From Tyto alba (lineage: Eukaryota > Chordata > Aves > Strigiformes > Tytonidae): 64,000 bases of DNA. The notes beneath the pieces were generated by a model. It saw nothing but the letters and a program-made list of their open reading frames with translations, was not told the DNA's origin and did no database searches. Below, piece by piece: positions 24,745 to 36,240 of the stretch. The position numbers and the translations under genes are program-made. Where the stretch lies: NCBI RefSeq assembly GCF_018691265.1, contig NW_024881261.1, positions 25,197,374-25,261,373 on the forward strand, given 5' to 3'. The number at the start of each line of letters is the position of its first letter. Position 1 is the first letter of the stretch.

Positions 24745-25095
24745 CCAAAGATGATTGATGTGAGGCTGGGTTTTTCTGTCAGCCTGTCACAAAGCAGGAA
24801 TGTTTAATGTTCTCATTATTGGTTACGCTGTTGTGTATATTTCTCTGTCAGCACTGCGGACCCATCTGAACTGCCAAGGCACTTCAAAGCCCTGCAGGTC
24901 ATTTATCATCCTCCTGACGCTGCGAATGTTCAGCCTCAGCTGAGTGCCAGGGATTTGTTATGACTTGAGAGCCAGCTGACAGACAGGTCTGCTGCAAAAA
25001 GGATTCCTTTTTGTCACACTGCGAAAACATCAATGTTCCTATAATGGCCTACAACTGTCAAAGGGGACTGCCACCTGACAGTTGTGTGGTCTCAC
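24745..25095. promoter_or_regulatory. candidate enhancer: TGACAG (MEIS/TGIF-type) site cluster
   Basis: The hexamer TGACAG or its complement CTGTCA occurs six times, starting at 24776, 24784, 24845, 24977, 25055 and 25076. By chance a given hexamer on either strand is expected about once per 2 kb. TGACAG is the core bound by TALE homeodomain proteins (MEIS, PREP/PKNOX, TGIF). A PBX/HOX-like TGATTGAT lies at 24752-24759. The last two hexamers sit in a perfect inverted repeat, 25051-25060 and 25076-25085. The block has no open frame and no repeat. This supports a TALE-responsive regulatory element. Occupancy and conservation are inference. Confidence 0.45.
25051..25085. repeat. 10-bp perfect inverted repeat with 15-nt loop
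   Basis: ACAACTGTCA at 25051-25060 is the exact reverse complement of TGACAGTTGT at 25076-25085, with a 15-base loop between them. Each arm carries a TGACAG core overlapping CAACTG/CAGTTG, which is both an E-box and a MYB-type half site. It could be a paired binding site; as RNA it could form a short hairpin. Confidence 0.85.
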
Positions 25096-25480
25096 TAATT
25101 TGCAGCCCGGTGACTTGTTTCCTTGAGTTTAGATTCAGTTACGGTGTCACATGCAAACAGGTCACCATCTGTCGTCCTGTGCCAGGGGGCACATGGTAGG
25201 GGGTGGGGAGAGAGAGAGGAGGAAAAGATGAAGTGGCAAACTGGGGGTGGGGGAGAATGCGAGAGGAAAATAAAAACGGCTATGCAAATCAAAGCTGTGT
25301 CTTTATTTCAGATTCCTATTTCCTGAATGTTTCTAGCCCACCACAATGTGAACCTCTGAAAGTTGTGATGAAAATCGAGGCAGGGAAAGAAAGGACCTTG
25401 CAAACAGCCAGAGCTAGTGAGAGAGAGGGAGAGAGAGAGAGAGAGAAATATCAGGGCTTTGTTTCCTTTCCCAGGCCATG
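25096..25480. other. purine-rich linker with (GA)n
   Basis: G- and A-rich sequence containing G runs near 25199-25208 and 25242-25252 and a (GA)n microsatellite. No coding frame is supported; the open frames here reflect the purine bias. Confidence 0.6.
25419..25446. repeat. (GA)n microsatellite
   Basis: Alternating GA over about 28 bases with one GGGA interruption. Such tracts are usually length-variable. Confidence 0.9.
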
Positions 25481-26060
25481 ACATGATTAATCGTTTTCTT
25501 CTGATCTAATTTTGGAACATGAAAAACAGCACATTTGTCTTGAAGAAAAATGATGTGCCGTACTGCGCAGATGGAAATTTCGAGCAATGAAAAAGATTAA
25601 AGTGAAATTCCACTCCTTAGACCTAATCATGAGTTGTAGATTATTCTGTCGTTCTAACCAGATGGTAGGCTTGATTCCACAACCCCCTTCTTATATTAAT
25701 GAATACTAGACTGTTATATTTGACTTAGGTAAGTGAAATGTCTATCAAGCCTAATGGACTGCCAGCCAGCATAACACATGTTGTACCACTGAGGGTCCTT
25801 GCTGCATTTCTCATGTTTTATACTAATGTAGAACATTTTGTTTCCTACTGTTTTCCATCATTGTCACTGTTTGCTAAATATTTTCACGTGTAGGGGGAAA
25901 AAAGTAAAAAACTTGTGTCCAGAGCTAATTTCCTCACGTTGGCCGCAGCTATAATTCTACAAGTAAAACAGTCACCCGAAGCAATGCATACAAGAACTCA
26001 ATAGTAACTTGATTAAGTTTCCAGTCAACAAGACTGCACTAGGCTGTATGTTAACAAACC
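25481..26060. promoter_or_regulatory. candidate conserved non-coding element
   Basis: Repeat-free block directly after the GA tract, with no open frame longer than 60 codons. It opens with GATTAATC at 25485-25492, a perfect 8-bp palindrome of the K50 homeodomain (OTX/PITX) dimer type. An NRF1-like 'tactgcgcagatgg' follows near 25560. It may form one regulatory domain with the TGACAG cluster some 400 bp upstream. Conservation is not measured. Confidence 0.3.
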
Positions 26061-29000
26061 TAATTATAGGCAGCATGGTGATAAATTGTGCAGGGTGCGT
26101 GTAGCACATCTCTGAGGTCATGTCTAGAAAAGAAGTTTTGCCCCAGGGGACAGGGATGGGGTGTCATTTCTAAATAAAGTAAACACAGGTTCACTGATGT
26201 TTCCCATTGGGTTGCCTTCCGCTTTCTGACAAATGTTTTTCTAGCAGGGGTGTCCCAAGAGATCCTTACGAGAACGGAAGAGTGGAGGAGCAGAGGAATG
26301 AGAGGCTGGGGGATTCTTTTTAACCTTTCCAACTGTGTAGTCCTGTGACCGCCATGTAATTTCTACCACGCTTGGACTTGTCAGAGTCATCGGTACTGGT
26401 AATCATATGTTAGGATGGATGGTACCACTTGTGCTTAGAAACCATGGTATCATTTTCAGCATTTAGCTGAACAAAGTAATGCTTGTTACGTGTGCTGAAT
26501 GTGAGAGCAGGGTGGGACGTCTTCCTTGTACATAAAGTAAAAGGTACAAATCTCTGGTTTCTTATGTCAAAAAAGCAACAGTTGGACCTTTTTTTGCACC
26601 CAGCATGTGCATGAGTGCCTGCCCCCAGTTCTGTTGGGGAGCACGCCACTGGGTCAAGGAAGCGTGCATGCACAGTGATAATTTTAGACATTGAAAGAAT
26701 CAACAGGATGCATGAATCAAGTTACTCTCTGCCTAGGAGAGAACAAGTCCAGAAACTTGAGTGAACAGACAGGAGTTGTCCAAATCTGGACTTACTAAAG
26801 CGTGATAGATACAGTAAAGTTATAAATGTCATATAGTCTGAACAAATCCTGGTAAAGAAAAGCAAGGCACCAAAGTACGCATCCTAATCAAGTAACTACG
26901 TAATTTACATTTGTAGAGGAAATTCTTTTTGATAATGGAATTAATTTAAAGCTTACATCATTGCTTTAGTGACTTTGTTCTGTTTTCTAGAACCGTTTCT
27001 TAAGGTTAGAATCCTGAACTCTGAAGGGCATGCCTTCTTCAGTGAAACTACCATTGATGTTAACTGCTGAATAAGGACTTTTGGATTGTGCCATAGAATA
27101 AGCTCCAAATGGCCCTCCAATGTGAGTACCCTGCACTTTGGACACTCTTTGTTGACAGTTTTCCCTTTTTCTTGCACACGTAATATTTTTCGGAAATGAT
27201 AAGGTGAGGAAGTCCTGAGCAGAATGCCTGTGTTTTGCTTATTGTATCTTGCCCACACTAAAAGCAAACAAACCGTAAGGCTCAAATTAGTATATCTCAA
27301 AATGTTTTTATTTGTAATTAATTTTAATTACAAAAAAATAGTTTTTATATTTGTACTGATCGGATCTGTCCAAGAATACAAGCTAAAATACCGAGATGCT
27401 TTCACCATATTTCTGTTACAGTTGGGTTTAGATTCTTAGCCCTCTTTAAAGCTTGCTCTCATGCAGTTAAAAATTTTCGTTGATGAGAATTCCTATGCAA
27501 AATGTTGCATGGCAGTTTTTTCAATTCATTTAGGACAAAATTCCTACCTACCCTGCATTTACTGAGAGCAGTATAGAGGAGTAAGTTACCCCTTTAAAAT
27601 GATCTGTGCAGATTACCAGCCTGTGTAGTTCATAACCTCTGGGGAAAACTGGCTTTTTGCAGTGTTGCTTGTCTTCTGCGCAGGGCATGAGGAGCTGAGT
27701 TGGCAGTGAAGGGAAAGTAATTTGTTCCTGACAAGGGCCAGTAGCAGACTATTTCTTCACTGGAAGAAAGTGACAATCAAGTAGGAAATTGTGACTGCAG
27801 TTCCTTATTTGAACTGATCCTTCTTAGGAGCTGGTAGACATATCTTACCTTAGCCTTTAGCTTGTTTTCCTCAGTCTCACAGTTTTGCTTTTGGTGAAAT
27901 GTCAAGGACCTTGAATTCCTGCAGTGTTTACAGTTTGGCCTGTGGAATTCATGGCCTGCCTGGAGTGTTGCAGCTTTACAATTTTATCATGAAAGTAACA
28001 CAGGAAAGGCAGACATTGCTCTTCCCCGGTAACATTTCCCAAGAATGACTGCAGCTTGGGGAGCGGACTTTGACCTACTGAGGAAGAGAGCAGCATATGT
28101 GAAAGGGAGAGCAAACTGTCTTTTGTTGTTGAATCCTTACTAAGCTAACTTATTTTCCAAATGTAGGGATGGATGAAAGGATGGCTACGCTATAGCTATA
28201 TGTAAGCCTCAGAAAGCATTTGTCTTCATGGAAGAGTGTATTACAGCCCTTCTGTTCTGCAGTGTGTTACCACCCTGCTGTATCTTTGGGTGGTAGCAAG
28301 TGATCGGAGCAGAAAATAAAGGTCCCCTGTTTGTGCTCAGTAGCAGTGCCCAGAAGGGCAGGACCTTGACCGTGTGGAACATCTATCCAGGTTTGGGAGA
28401 AAGTTACCTACAGCAGGGTCAGCAAGATATTTGCCAGTTTCCACGTGTCCAAACTCTGCATGAGTGCTCAGAGCTGGGCTGCTTGTACTCGTGTTTCAAA
28501 TCAGTATGCCCACGTCAGCCTCACAGCTCTGAATCAATCTGACATTAACTTTCTGAAAACAGGAATTCATGGCTCCTAGCATTTCTTATGAGAGGATCAC
28601 TCACTTGTGTGGTGGATGCCCTTCTAAAATCCTAGGCCATCCAAAGGTGGCTTTTGCTTGCTACATCCACGTGCTGCCCTTTTGCCTTGCCTGCCTTCTG
28701 AGAAAAGGACTCTGTTCATCCTTCTAACCTGAGGCTCAGATCGTCGGGTGCCAAAGCCATTCACCCCTGGCCAAAGTGTCTCCCTCTGGTGGGACCGAGG
28801 GAAAGGGAGGAAGGAACATGCCCTTTCTCATCTGAACTGCAAAACCATCTCTTACAATAGTTCTCATGAGAAGGGTGACAAGTCTCTTTTTGTTTTTTTT
28901 CTAAAATGTTTATTTTCATTTTACACATATTTCCAACTTCCCGTCCTCCATGCACTCTCCTTGCTTTTGTACTCTGTAACTTTCATCGGTTTGTTTCTTT

Positions 29001-30639
29001 CCTTTCAGATGTTCTCAAGGCACAGCAGAAGTTGATATAATCTAATACAAACTTCTCTGTTTGCTGTATCATAAAATGTAGTGCCTGGTGTGTTCATTCC
29101 CCTCCTGTCATCAAGTGCCAGCTTCAGCAGTGCTTAGTACCTCCAGGTTCTTCCTGCTGTCATTTTCACTTCCCCCCAAGGACTAAACATTTAAAACCCG
29201 AGAAATCCTAACTGAGATCCTAAGTAACACTTGAACCACGCTGATCTTGGGTAAACAGTTCCCAGAGTGTTACCATTCCTGATGTTGAAAGAGCAGATCA
29301 GTGAAAGAAAAGAATGTGCATACAAATTCTTAGTAATCAGGCAGCCAGCTAATTTCTAAATATTGAAAGATTCCTTTAGAAGCCATTAATTTTGTTTATG
29401 TTTAAACTGACAATACACAAGCTAATGAATGTACCATTTAGTCGTGAAAGACTTTTACCTAATTTTTAATAGGACCTAATGGTTTAAGGCTTAATTTAGG
29501 GAGAGGAACAAAAAAATGTAAACCTGGGTGATTTTTTTGTCTATTCCTCATATAAGTTTATATATTAAAATTTTACTTCATTAAACTGCTTTTTGCAGTT
29601 TCACCAGGAGACAAGAACAAAGGCTACCCATAACCCTTTGGGCAGAACTTTTTTTGCCCCAACACGTGCCTATGTGGGAGGTGATATTAGATGCTGAAGA
29701 AACACCTGATCTTTTGTTGGCCAGAAAACACTCTTTCAGCATAAGAGCAGGTGTATGTTTTTATTGAAAGGTAAAACCTAGGCCTTTGGTAAGCAGCAGC
29801 ATTTCTTGCTTAAACAGAGCTTTAGTCTTCCATCTCTTTCCAAAGTATGGTTGGGTTGTGTAAGGGCACTGGTTGGCCTTAATGGCTCTGCTGAAGCTCA
29901 GCTGGGACCCCCACCCACAGTCCTTGCTTGCAGATCCAGGAGCCCTATTTCAGCTCAGCCTTGGGCACTCAGCTGTCCCCTAAGCCAAGTTATAGGTGTT
30001 CCTGTGCCATCCATCTGCTCCTTGGGCTTGCTGGCTGGTTTTCCAGGGTAGACTCCAGACCTGCCCTGCAAGGTGGTTTTGTCTCATGCCCTGTGTCCTG
30101 AGCAGACCTTAGATTTCTGTCACAGACACATTTCCAGCATTCTCTCCTGGCTGGACTCCCTAGGATGATCCTGCACTTGACTATTTATCTCATTGTGTCT
30201 GGGACTGTCAATGAAACCCATCACAACCACCAGCCCAGACCTGTCCAGACAATGTGGGGCTGCACTCAGGTTACCCTCATTTCACAGCTTCTCCTCTCCT
30301 TGGAGAAGCCCTGCTCTTCCTGCTTCCTGATGAGTGGCCTTCTTTAGGATTCAAGATCAATAAATACACAGTGCAGCAGGAGAGCTCCCAGCCAGCCTTC
30401 CTTTAGACAAGGTCTTGCCCCTCTGTGGTCCTGTCCCATGTTCCCTGATCAAGAAAAACAGCATCTGCTCTAACATCTCACGGCTATGCATGGTGCAACT
30501 CTGCTAATGGATCTTGCACTAAAGTTGAAGGCTTATTCTCATGCCCATGAGCATGGGTTTTCAAGTGGCTGGGGACAAGTCTGTTATTGATTCTACTTGG
30601 TTTTGCACCTGTATAAGCAATTCTTGCTTCAACATGTAG
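26061..30639. other. non-coding stretch, nothing recognised
   Basis: No exon, RNA gene or named repeat is visible. The open frames reach 115 codons (26953-27300, minus) but show no domain. GC content seems higher from about 28250 to 30450 than in the flanks, without a dense CpG cluster. Confidence 0.5.
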
Positions 30640-30745
30640 TCTTTGTGTTTTATTTAGGCACAGAACTCTTTAACCTGCTGTGTGACTTTGTGCAGATTCA
30701 AAACAGTCTCCCTGTCCCCACTTGTTAGAGGAAGGGATAAGGTTT
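30640..30745 (+). repeat. MIR-like SINE relic (diverged)
   Basis: The string 'ctgctgtgtgactttgtgca' corresponds to MIR 'tagctgtgtgaccttgggca'. It is followed by 'acagtctccctgtccccact' for 'acctctctgtgcctcagttt', and by 'gaggaagggataa' for 'aaaatggggataa'. Order and spacing agree with the consensus. The first block is good and the rest is weak. Confidence 0.45.
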
Positions 30746-33700
30746 CTGTGATGCAGTGCCAAATTTATCTAGAAGTTGAAATATTCTTCTAGATGATATG
30801 CTGTGTTCTGTAATCCTCAAGGAGAGCATATTGTCTTTGGGGATATATATAAATACACTGGCATTTGAAAAAAAATCAGTATTTCTAAATGAAACAGTCG
30901 AACATCTAGCCTGTACCCCAGTTTCTGTTGTTATTGTTGTTTTTTAGAAGCATATACTCACAGTAAATTCATACTGAATTTCTCTGAAAATTTAACAGAA
31001 GAGTACTCGAAGAAAGGCTTCAGCATTATTGGTGACTAGGTAACATAAACTGACAATAGCAAATGACTCTGGTGAAATACTGATGTTTCCTTAGTCCTGC
31101 CTCTTCCTCTTTCTGGGGTGTTGGTTCTGAGAGCTTTTATTAGCCAATGTTTTTACCACATTGCTAAAATTAATCTCCAGATTGATGTAAAATTAATCAC
31201 AGAATTCTACTTTTATGGAGAATAGTAGCCACTGGAAATAACAAAATCTTGCTTACCTCTACCCTGTGACATGAATGTTAATAAATTCTAATGGTGTCAG
31301 GGGCAAGGAAATATAGGTCAGAACTGTGATTTATATGATCTACTATAGAATTTAAACACTAAATTCTTGTTAATCTCAATGACAATTCTTTAGCTAAATC
31401 CTCATATCCTTTCAAAAATATGCCAGTGTTCTACTACTAATTTTGTCACATTCATACATAGTGACAGATTTTGTAAAACTACTTTCATAAATGAACAAAA
31501 CCCCGAAGTGCCATACTGATGAATACCAGTAAAAATTTAGAAGACAACCTGATTAGATTTCCTGTGGTAGAAGTATATTATCAAACAAAATACAGGTTTT
31601 GAAATGCAACACCTCAAAAGAAATACAGTAGGCTGAAAATTCCCATAATGAGAAATCCATGAGCCTAAATATTTGGTGTTTCTGATTTGCTCACTTCCTC
31701 AGGTTAATGTTTCTTCAACATGTTTCCAATTCTTTTTTTTTTTTTTTTTTTTTCAGCTGAATTGGTAGTTGTGCTTTCAAAGGTGATGATTTGCAAATGA
31801 TGATTTCCAGCCTACTGTATTCTCTGTATGGCAGAATGTCCATCAAGATGCCTGTAGGTGACATTAGTAGTGCAATCATTCAAAACGCAGCCTGACAGCA
31901 TTTCAATCAATTCACTTTTCAACACTAGACATCAAATATACATTGCAAACCCAGCACCTGCTCTACTTGTAGCGTGACATCAAATAAGTTAGCCTCAGGT
32001 CCTAAGACAGAGGCTGTCTCTTGAACTGCTACATTAAGAAGTGACTTTGGCAAAGATACTCTTAGAGATTAACACTGCACCAAAACTGGCTCTCAACTGA
32101 CAATACAAGCTAAGCCCTTTACTCCTTGTTTTTCTCTCTCTCAGCACAACCCACAGAAGCTCTGTCTGCTAGAGGAGTCAGCCACAGAATCCAGCTCTTA
32201 ACATCACACTGTAGAGATTCACATTTACAGCAAAGGTGGGAGCAGAATGGCAGCCTTACATTTATAAAAATTTTCCCCCAGTCTGAGCTTCCTCCCTTTA
32301 GAAACAGCTGCACTGCAGTACCCCCAGAGACATTTTGGGGTGGCAAATTTTTCAACTCTTCATGCTGTCTTGGTGGGTGGATCAAGACCTGCCTTTTTAA
32401 AACAGCAGAGGAAGCACTAGGATAATATCCAACACTTGTCACACTGTTTTTGAGATTAAGAGGTCTAGCTACTGCCATCCCAGGACTTTTTTGTCTTTTG
32501 CTGGGGATCAAGAACAGGTCAGTTAAAGGTGCCCTTGTAAGTTATCATTTCACTTTTATACTTTGGGCTGAAGTAATATATACTCCTTGACCCTCTGTAA
32601 ACTATACTGTGTTTGTTGGATTTTCTGATCAGATCCATAGTTCCCTTTAAACGAGAGGACAACTATCTACAGTCAAACACCATGCAGGTGCCTGAGAAAG
32701 CGGGCAGGCACTGGATTTGCCTAGGCTTTCAAGTTCAGAGGAATAAAAAAGGCATGCCAGCACTTATAAACCATAGAAGGACGATGTGAATCCCCCTCCT
32801 TGTGTTCTGTTTGCTGTGAGGCTTTGGCACTGGTGGCGTAGATCAGGAGGATGAACAGCTGGGAGATGAATCGGACAAAACAGTACTGGAAAGGCATTGT
32901 CAGCTGGTTGTAACAGTGGTGTACCCAAGGGTGTGCAGACCACCGTGCAGCGCAGGTGCTTTGAGAGGACCCTAGGAGACAGGAGCGGGGACTCAGGTGT
33001 GATAGGTTTCTAAGGAGAGTTTTATGTGGCCTATTTACCATATGCCTCACCAGCAGCCCTACTAGTGCTGTAGAAGAGGTGATCTTACATGCCTACAGAG
33101 ACAACACCTAGTTCAATCCTGAGTCAATCCCAGACACTAGGCAGGGTGGTGCTAATCACACTAGCACACTGATCCTACAGTCAGGGAGTGCAGGTTCACG
33201 TTTCTTATACGGGGCAACGTCTTCCTCGCAGCATGCACAGTGAACCAGTTAACAGCTGGTCTCCCCATCAGCTTTGAGCCCCCGGCAGGCAGGAGGCTTG
33301 TGTCCCCTCACCCTGCAGGAACTGCCTGCCATCACATTGTTGGAGCTCCCCAGAGGGCACTGCCCTGGTTACCGCTGGCACTCTTGCCGAGAGACACTCC
33401 ACATCAGGAATGCAACTGCAGCAGGAGATATACATCCCACATGGCACGAAAGAGGTTAATGTAGGGCCCAGGAACCTTCACAGATGAATCAAACAGCTGA
33501 GTAGAAAAAGCTGTCATAAATATTTGCAGTCCTAGCAGAGTTAATGGAGGAAGCAGAACGCTTTTTTAGGAGGTGATGCAGTAGAAGCAGCATATGGGCA
33601 GACTTCAAGAAAGGTAGGAAACTGTACAGAGGTGGGAGAGATTCTTCAGAGCTGCTTAACTCAGTGTCCTTGGGCTGAAGGGATGCTTTTCTCTCTGGGG

Positions 33701-33929
33701 AGTGACTGAATTGTTGAGCTCTGGAGATAGACAGACTGGATGCTGGTAAATCCCAGGTTAGGGCAAGGTCCCTGCAGGCTGGCTCAGGCTGTTCTTTGGG
33801 ACGTTCAGCTGGCTGGTGCACTGTCAACATGCAGGCTCACAGATGGTAAAAGGACTCACAAGCCACCCTGAGTGCTTGCTGGGGACACAGATGTGCTCTG
33901 AAGATTGCTTTGGTATTTATGTGAAACTA
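30746..33929. other. non-coding stretch with a T21 tract
   Basis: The 130- and 113-codon minus-strand frames at 32119-32511 and 33489-33830 have no recognisable domain. T21 at 31733-31753 is immediately followed by CAG, giving an acceptor-like sequence, but no matching donor-bounded exon is evident. Near 33108 'gttcaatcc' resembles a tRNA B box, but no A box or cloverleaf accompanies it. Confidence 0.5.
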
Positions 33930-34340
33930 CTGCTTTTTATTAAGAAGTGTTGAAACTAATAATATTTATAAATTACTTTAATGCATTAAATAGTTGACCT
34001 AACACAAACACAAATATTTCTTAGGAAAGTGAATAAACATATAAAGCTACTTTACTTTGTAAATGAATTCATTAGTATTTATTACAGGAAATTACAATCA
34101 ATTATTAAGCATTATGATGGCTTGCTTGGAGAACAGATGTATTATTTTCACTTTTATTAATAATTTCAATTACTAACTTTAAGTACTGGTGATTTCCCAC
34201 ACACACCCCAGGGCACTAATTTTTATACAGCATCTAAAATACACTTAGTGGTTTTGTTTTGGGTAGCTTTGTAATACACAATAAATAGTTGAAAATAAAG
34301 TTAATTTCCTAGTTGCTAAGTGAAAATAGAAGCTCTGGGT
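33930..34340. promoter_or_regulatory. candidate AT-rich conserved non-coding element
   Basis: A long AT-rich run without simple repeats or transposon text. It contains many ATTA/TAAT homeodomain cores, for example 'tgaattcattag', 'caatcaattattaag' and 'ttcaattactaac'. There is no open frame. The style is that of developmental enhancers in gene deserts, but the call rests on composition alone. Confidence 0.3.
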
Positions 34341-35869
34341 GTCCCTTAATCAGTTATGGCCTAGCTTGGGAGAGCTGGTTTATACTGTACAATAAGAAAT
34401 GTATTTATTTAAAGTTTTCTGCATCATAACCAAAATACCAAGAGGCCAGGTTTCCTCCTGCTACTGATTTTTATGTCCTTTTTGCCATCAGACAAGAGTT
34501 TGTATGCTCAAAAGCCTACTGTCCTTAAAACTACTGTATTAAATTTGTCTAACAGAACATATTGCCTCAAAAATATCTGTAGATTGTGATGATCTCACTG
34601 TTGAACTTAAAATTATCCCTGATGCTGGCCTGGTTGCTCCTACTACAATCTTGTAGATCTCTTAGACTTATTACACAATATTCAGACTATTTTCAGGTAT
34701 CTTCATTTGTCAAGCAGGTGCATAGTCTGAATGTAGTTTTTTGGCTTGTCACCACATGTCTTCACATCCCCAAATCTGTGTTCTAGTTCTCTTCCCAAGT
34801 GCCCTCCTGTAGCAGATCTATACTCTGAGCTCTCTGGTTGCTGCTTCTGACTTCTTTGCTACCTGACTGGTGCGTGCTGTGTTTGGGACACACAAAATCT
34901 CATGTAGCGATGAGCATTTTTACTTCTCAATTAGCACAGTTAACTTTGTACCCAGTATTTTGGTAGAAATGGGAGAGCCTGACCAAATGTACCTCTGACC
35001 ACTCCACCCTCACCTATGGTACTGCTGCATCCCCTGAACTCCAGCTGCCCTTAGAGTCTACCACAGGCCCCCTGCTGATGGGAGCAATGGCAGCTAGGAG
35101 TTGTTGCCATCCCTTCAGTGCCCAAGCAATCAGCATATGACAATTCAAGGGAATGAAGGTGCTAATGAGGACACCTGAATTGATTTGGTGGTGATATTCA
35201 GTTCTTTAACCAATCACCAGACTGTAACAGCAGTGAGGTGGATTAACAGAGTATTTTGCTTAATGCTGAGGAGCAAAGGTATTGTCTGTGCATGGTAGGG
35301 CTGCTTTATGGTACCTTGTAAAGTGCTTTATGCTAGAGCAAAGCATAATTATTCTAGTTTTACTAGAAGTGGTATTTAAAAATACATGTAATTAAATCTT
35401 TACACATTCTTCTGTGAGTTGCTGAATAAGTTTAGTGCTGTTAAATGTATAGATTGTGGACACTGAATAGGTTTGGCTATCTGGAGGAGGATGAAGGGAA
35501 GGATGTTATAGTAGGGCTCTTTTTAGCTTCGTCAATTTTTTTCTTGTATTTTCAACACAGAGAACTGAATGAATTCTTTGTGAAAGTTGATGGATGGACA
35601 ACTCCTGTTTATCTTCAGAAGTCCTGGAGGAACAACAGTAGATTCCCCTGCCTTGCTTCACCTCCTAGGCTGGTTGCCTGTGTGTGTCTCGCACATAAGG
35701 AGCTGGGTTTGATTGCTGGCCTTCTTTTCTGTTGAAACTGTCCAGGGTAAGTGTTTGCTTCATAGAGTTTTTGTTTGGGTTTTTTTTTTTTTTTTTCCTC
35801 CTTTGTTTTTCTCTCATTAGGAGTGCTTTGCTGTTGAGTAGGTATCAGGTCAGCTGATACAGATCAAAG
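34341..35869. other. non-coding stretch, nothing recognised
   Basis: A T17 tract at 35780-35796 runs on into 'cctcctttgtttttctctca' and then TTAG, which looks like a 3' splice site. No protein-like exon follows. The open frames at 34586 and 35445 have no domain pattern. Confidence 0.5.
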
Positions 35870-36240
35870 AATACTGATCTGATGTTCATAGCTTATATTA
35901 GCAATAAGGGTGCAATTTTATTAATGCTACCTGAGCAATCATTTTGCATTGAAGTATTTTCTAAGCAGGAAAATAAGAAAAGTTGCCTGGAATTTGCTAT
36001 ATAATTTTATACGATAAATATGCATCAATTTAGCAGAACTGTTATTTTATGAAATCAGTTATTGTCATGCCTTTAGTGCTGACACATTTACAGTAATATT
36101 TTTATTCTAACAGGGCTTGACAGAGATGGGATCCTTTGCCTTCCATTGTAACAATTAAATATTTATTTTGATCTTTCTCCCACATTTTAAGCAGCAATTT
36201 CTTGTTGCAAAGCACTTTTGATATGCTCTGCTCAGATGGA
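35870..36240. promoter_or_regulatory. candidate AT-rich conserved non-coding element
   Basis: Repeat-free AT-rich block with several TAAT/ATTA cores and octamer-like words, such as 'attttgcattgaag' and 'aaatatgcatcaattta'. No open frame. Enhancer-like in texture only; conservation is not measured. Confidence 0.3.

Noticed and set aside
33060..33180. tRNA-like B box 'gttcaatcc'
   Set aside because: No A box at the right distance and no cloverleaf can be drawn, so neither a tRNA nor a clear tRNA-derived SINE is supported.
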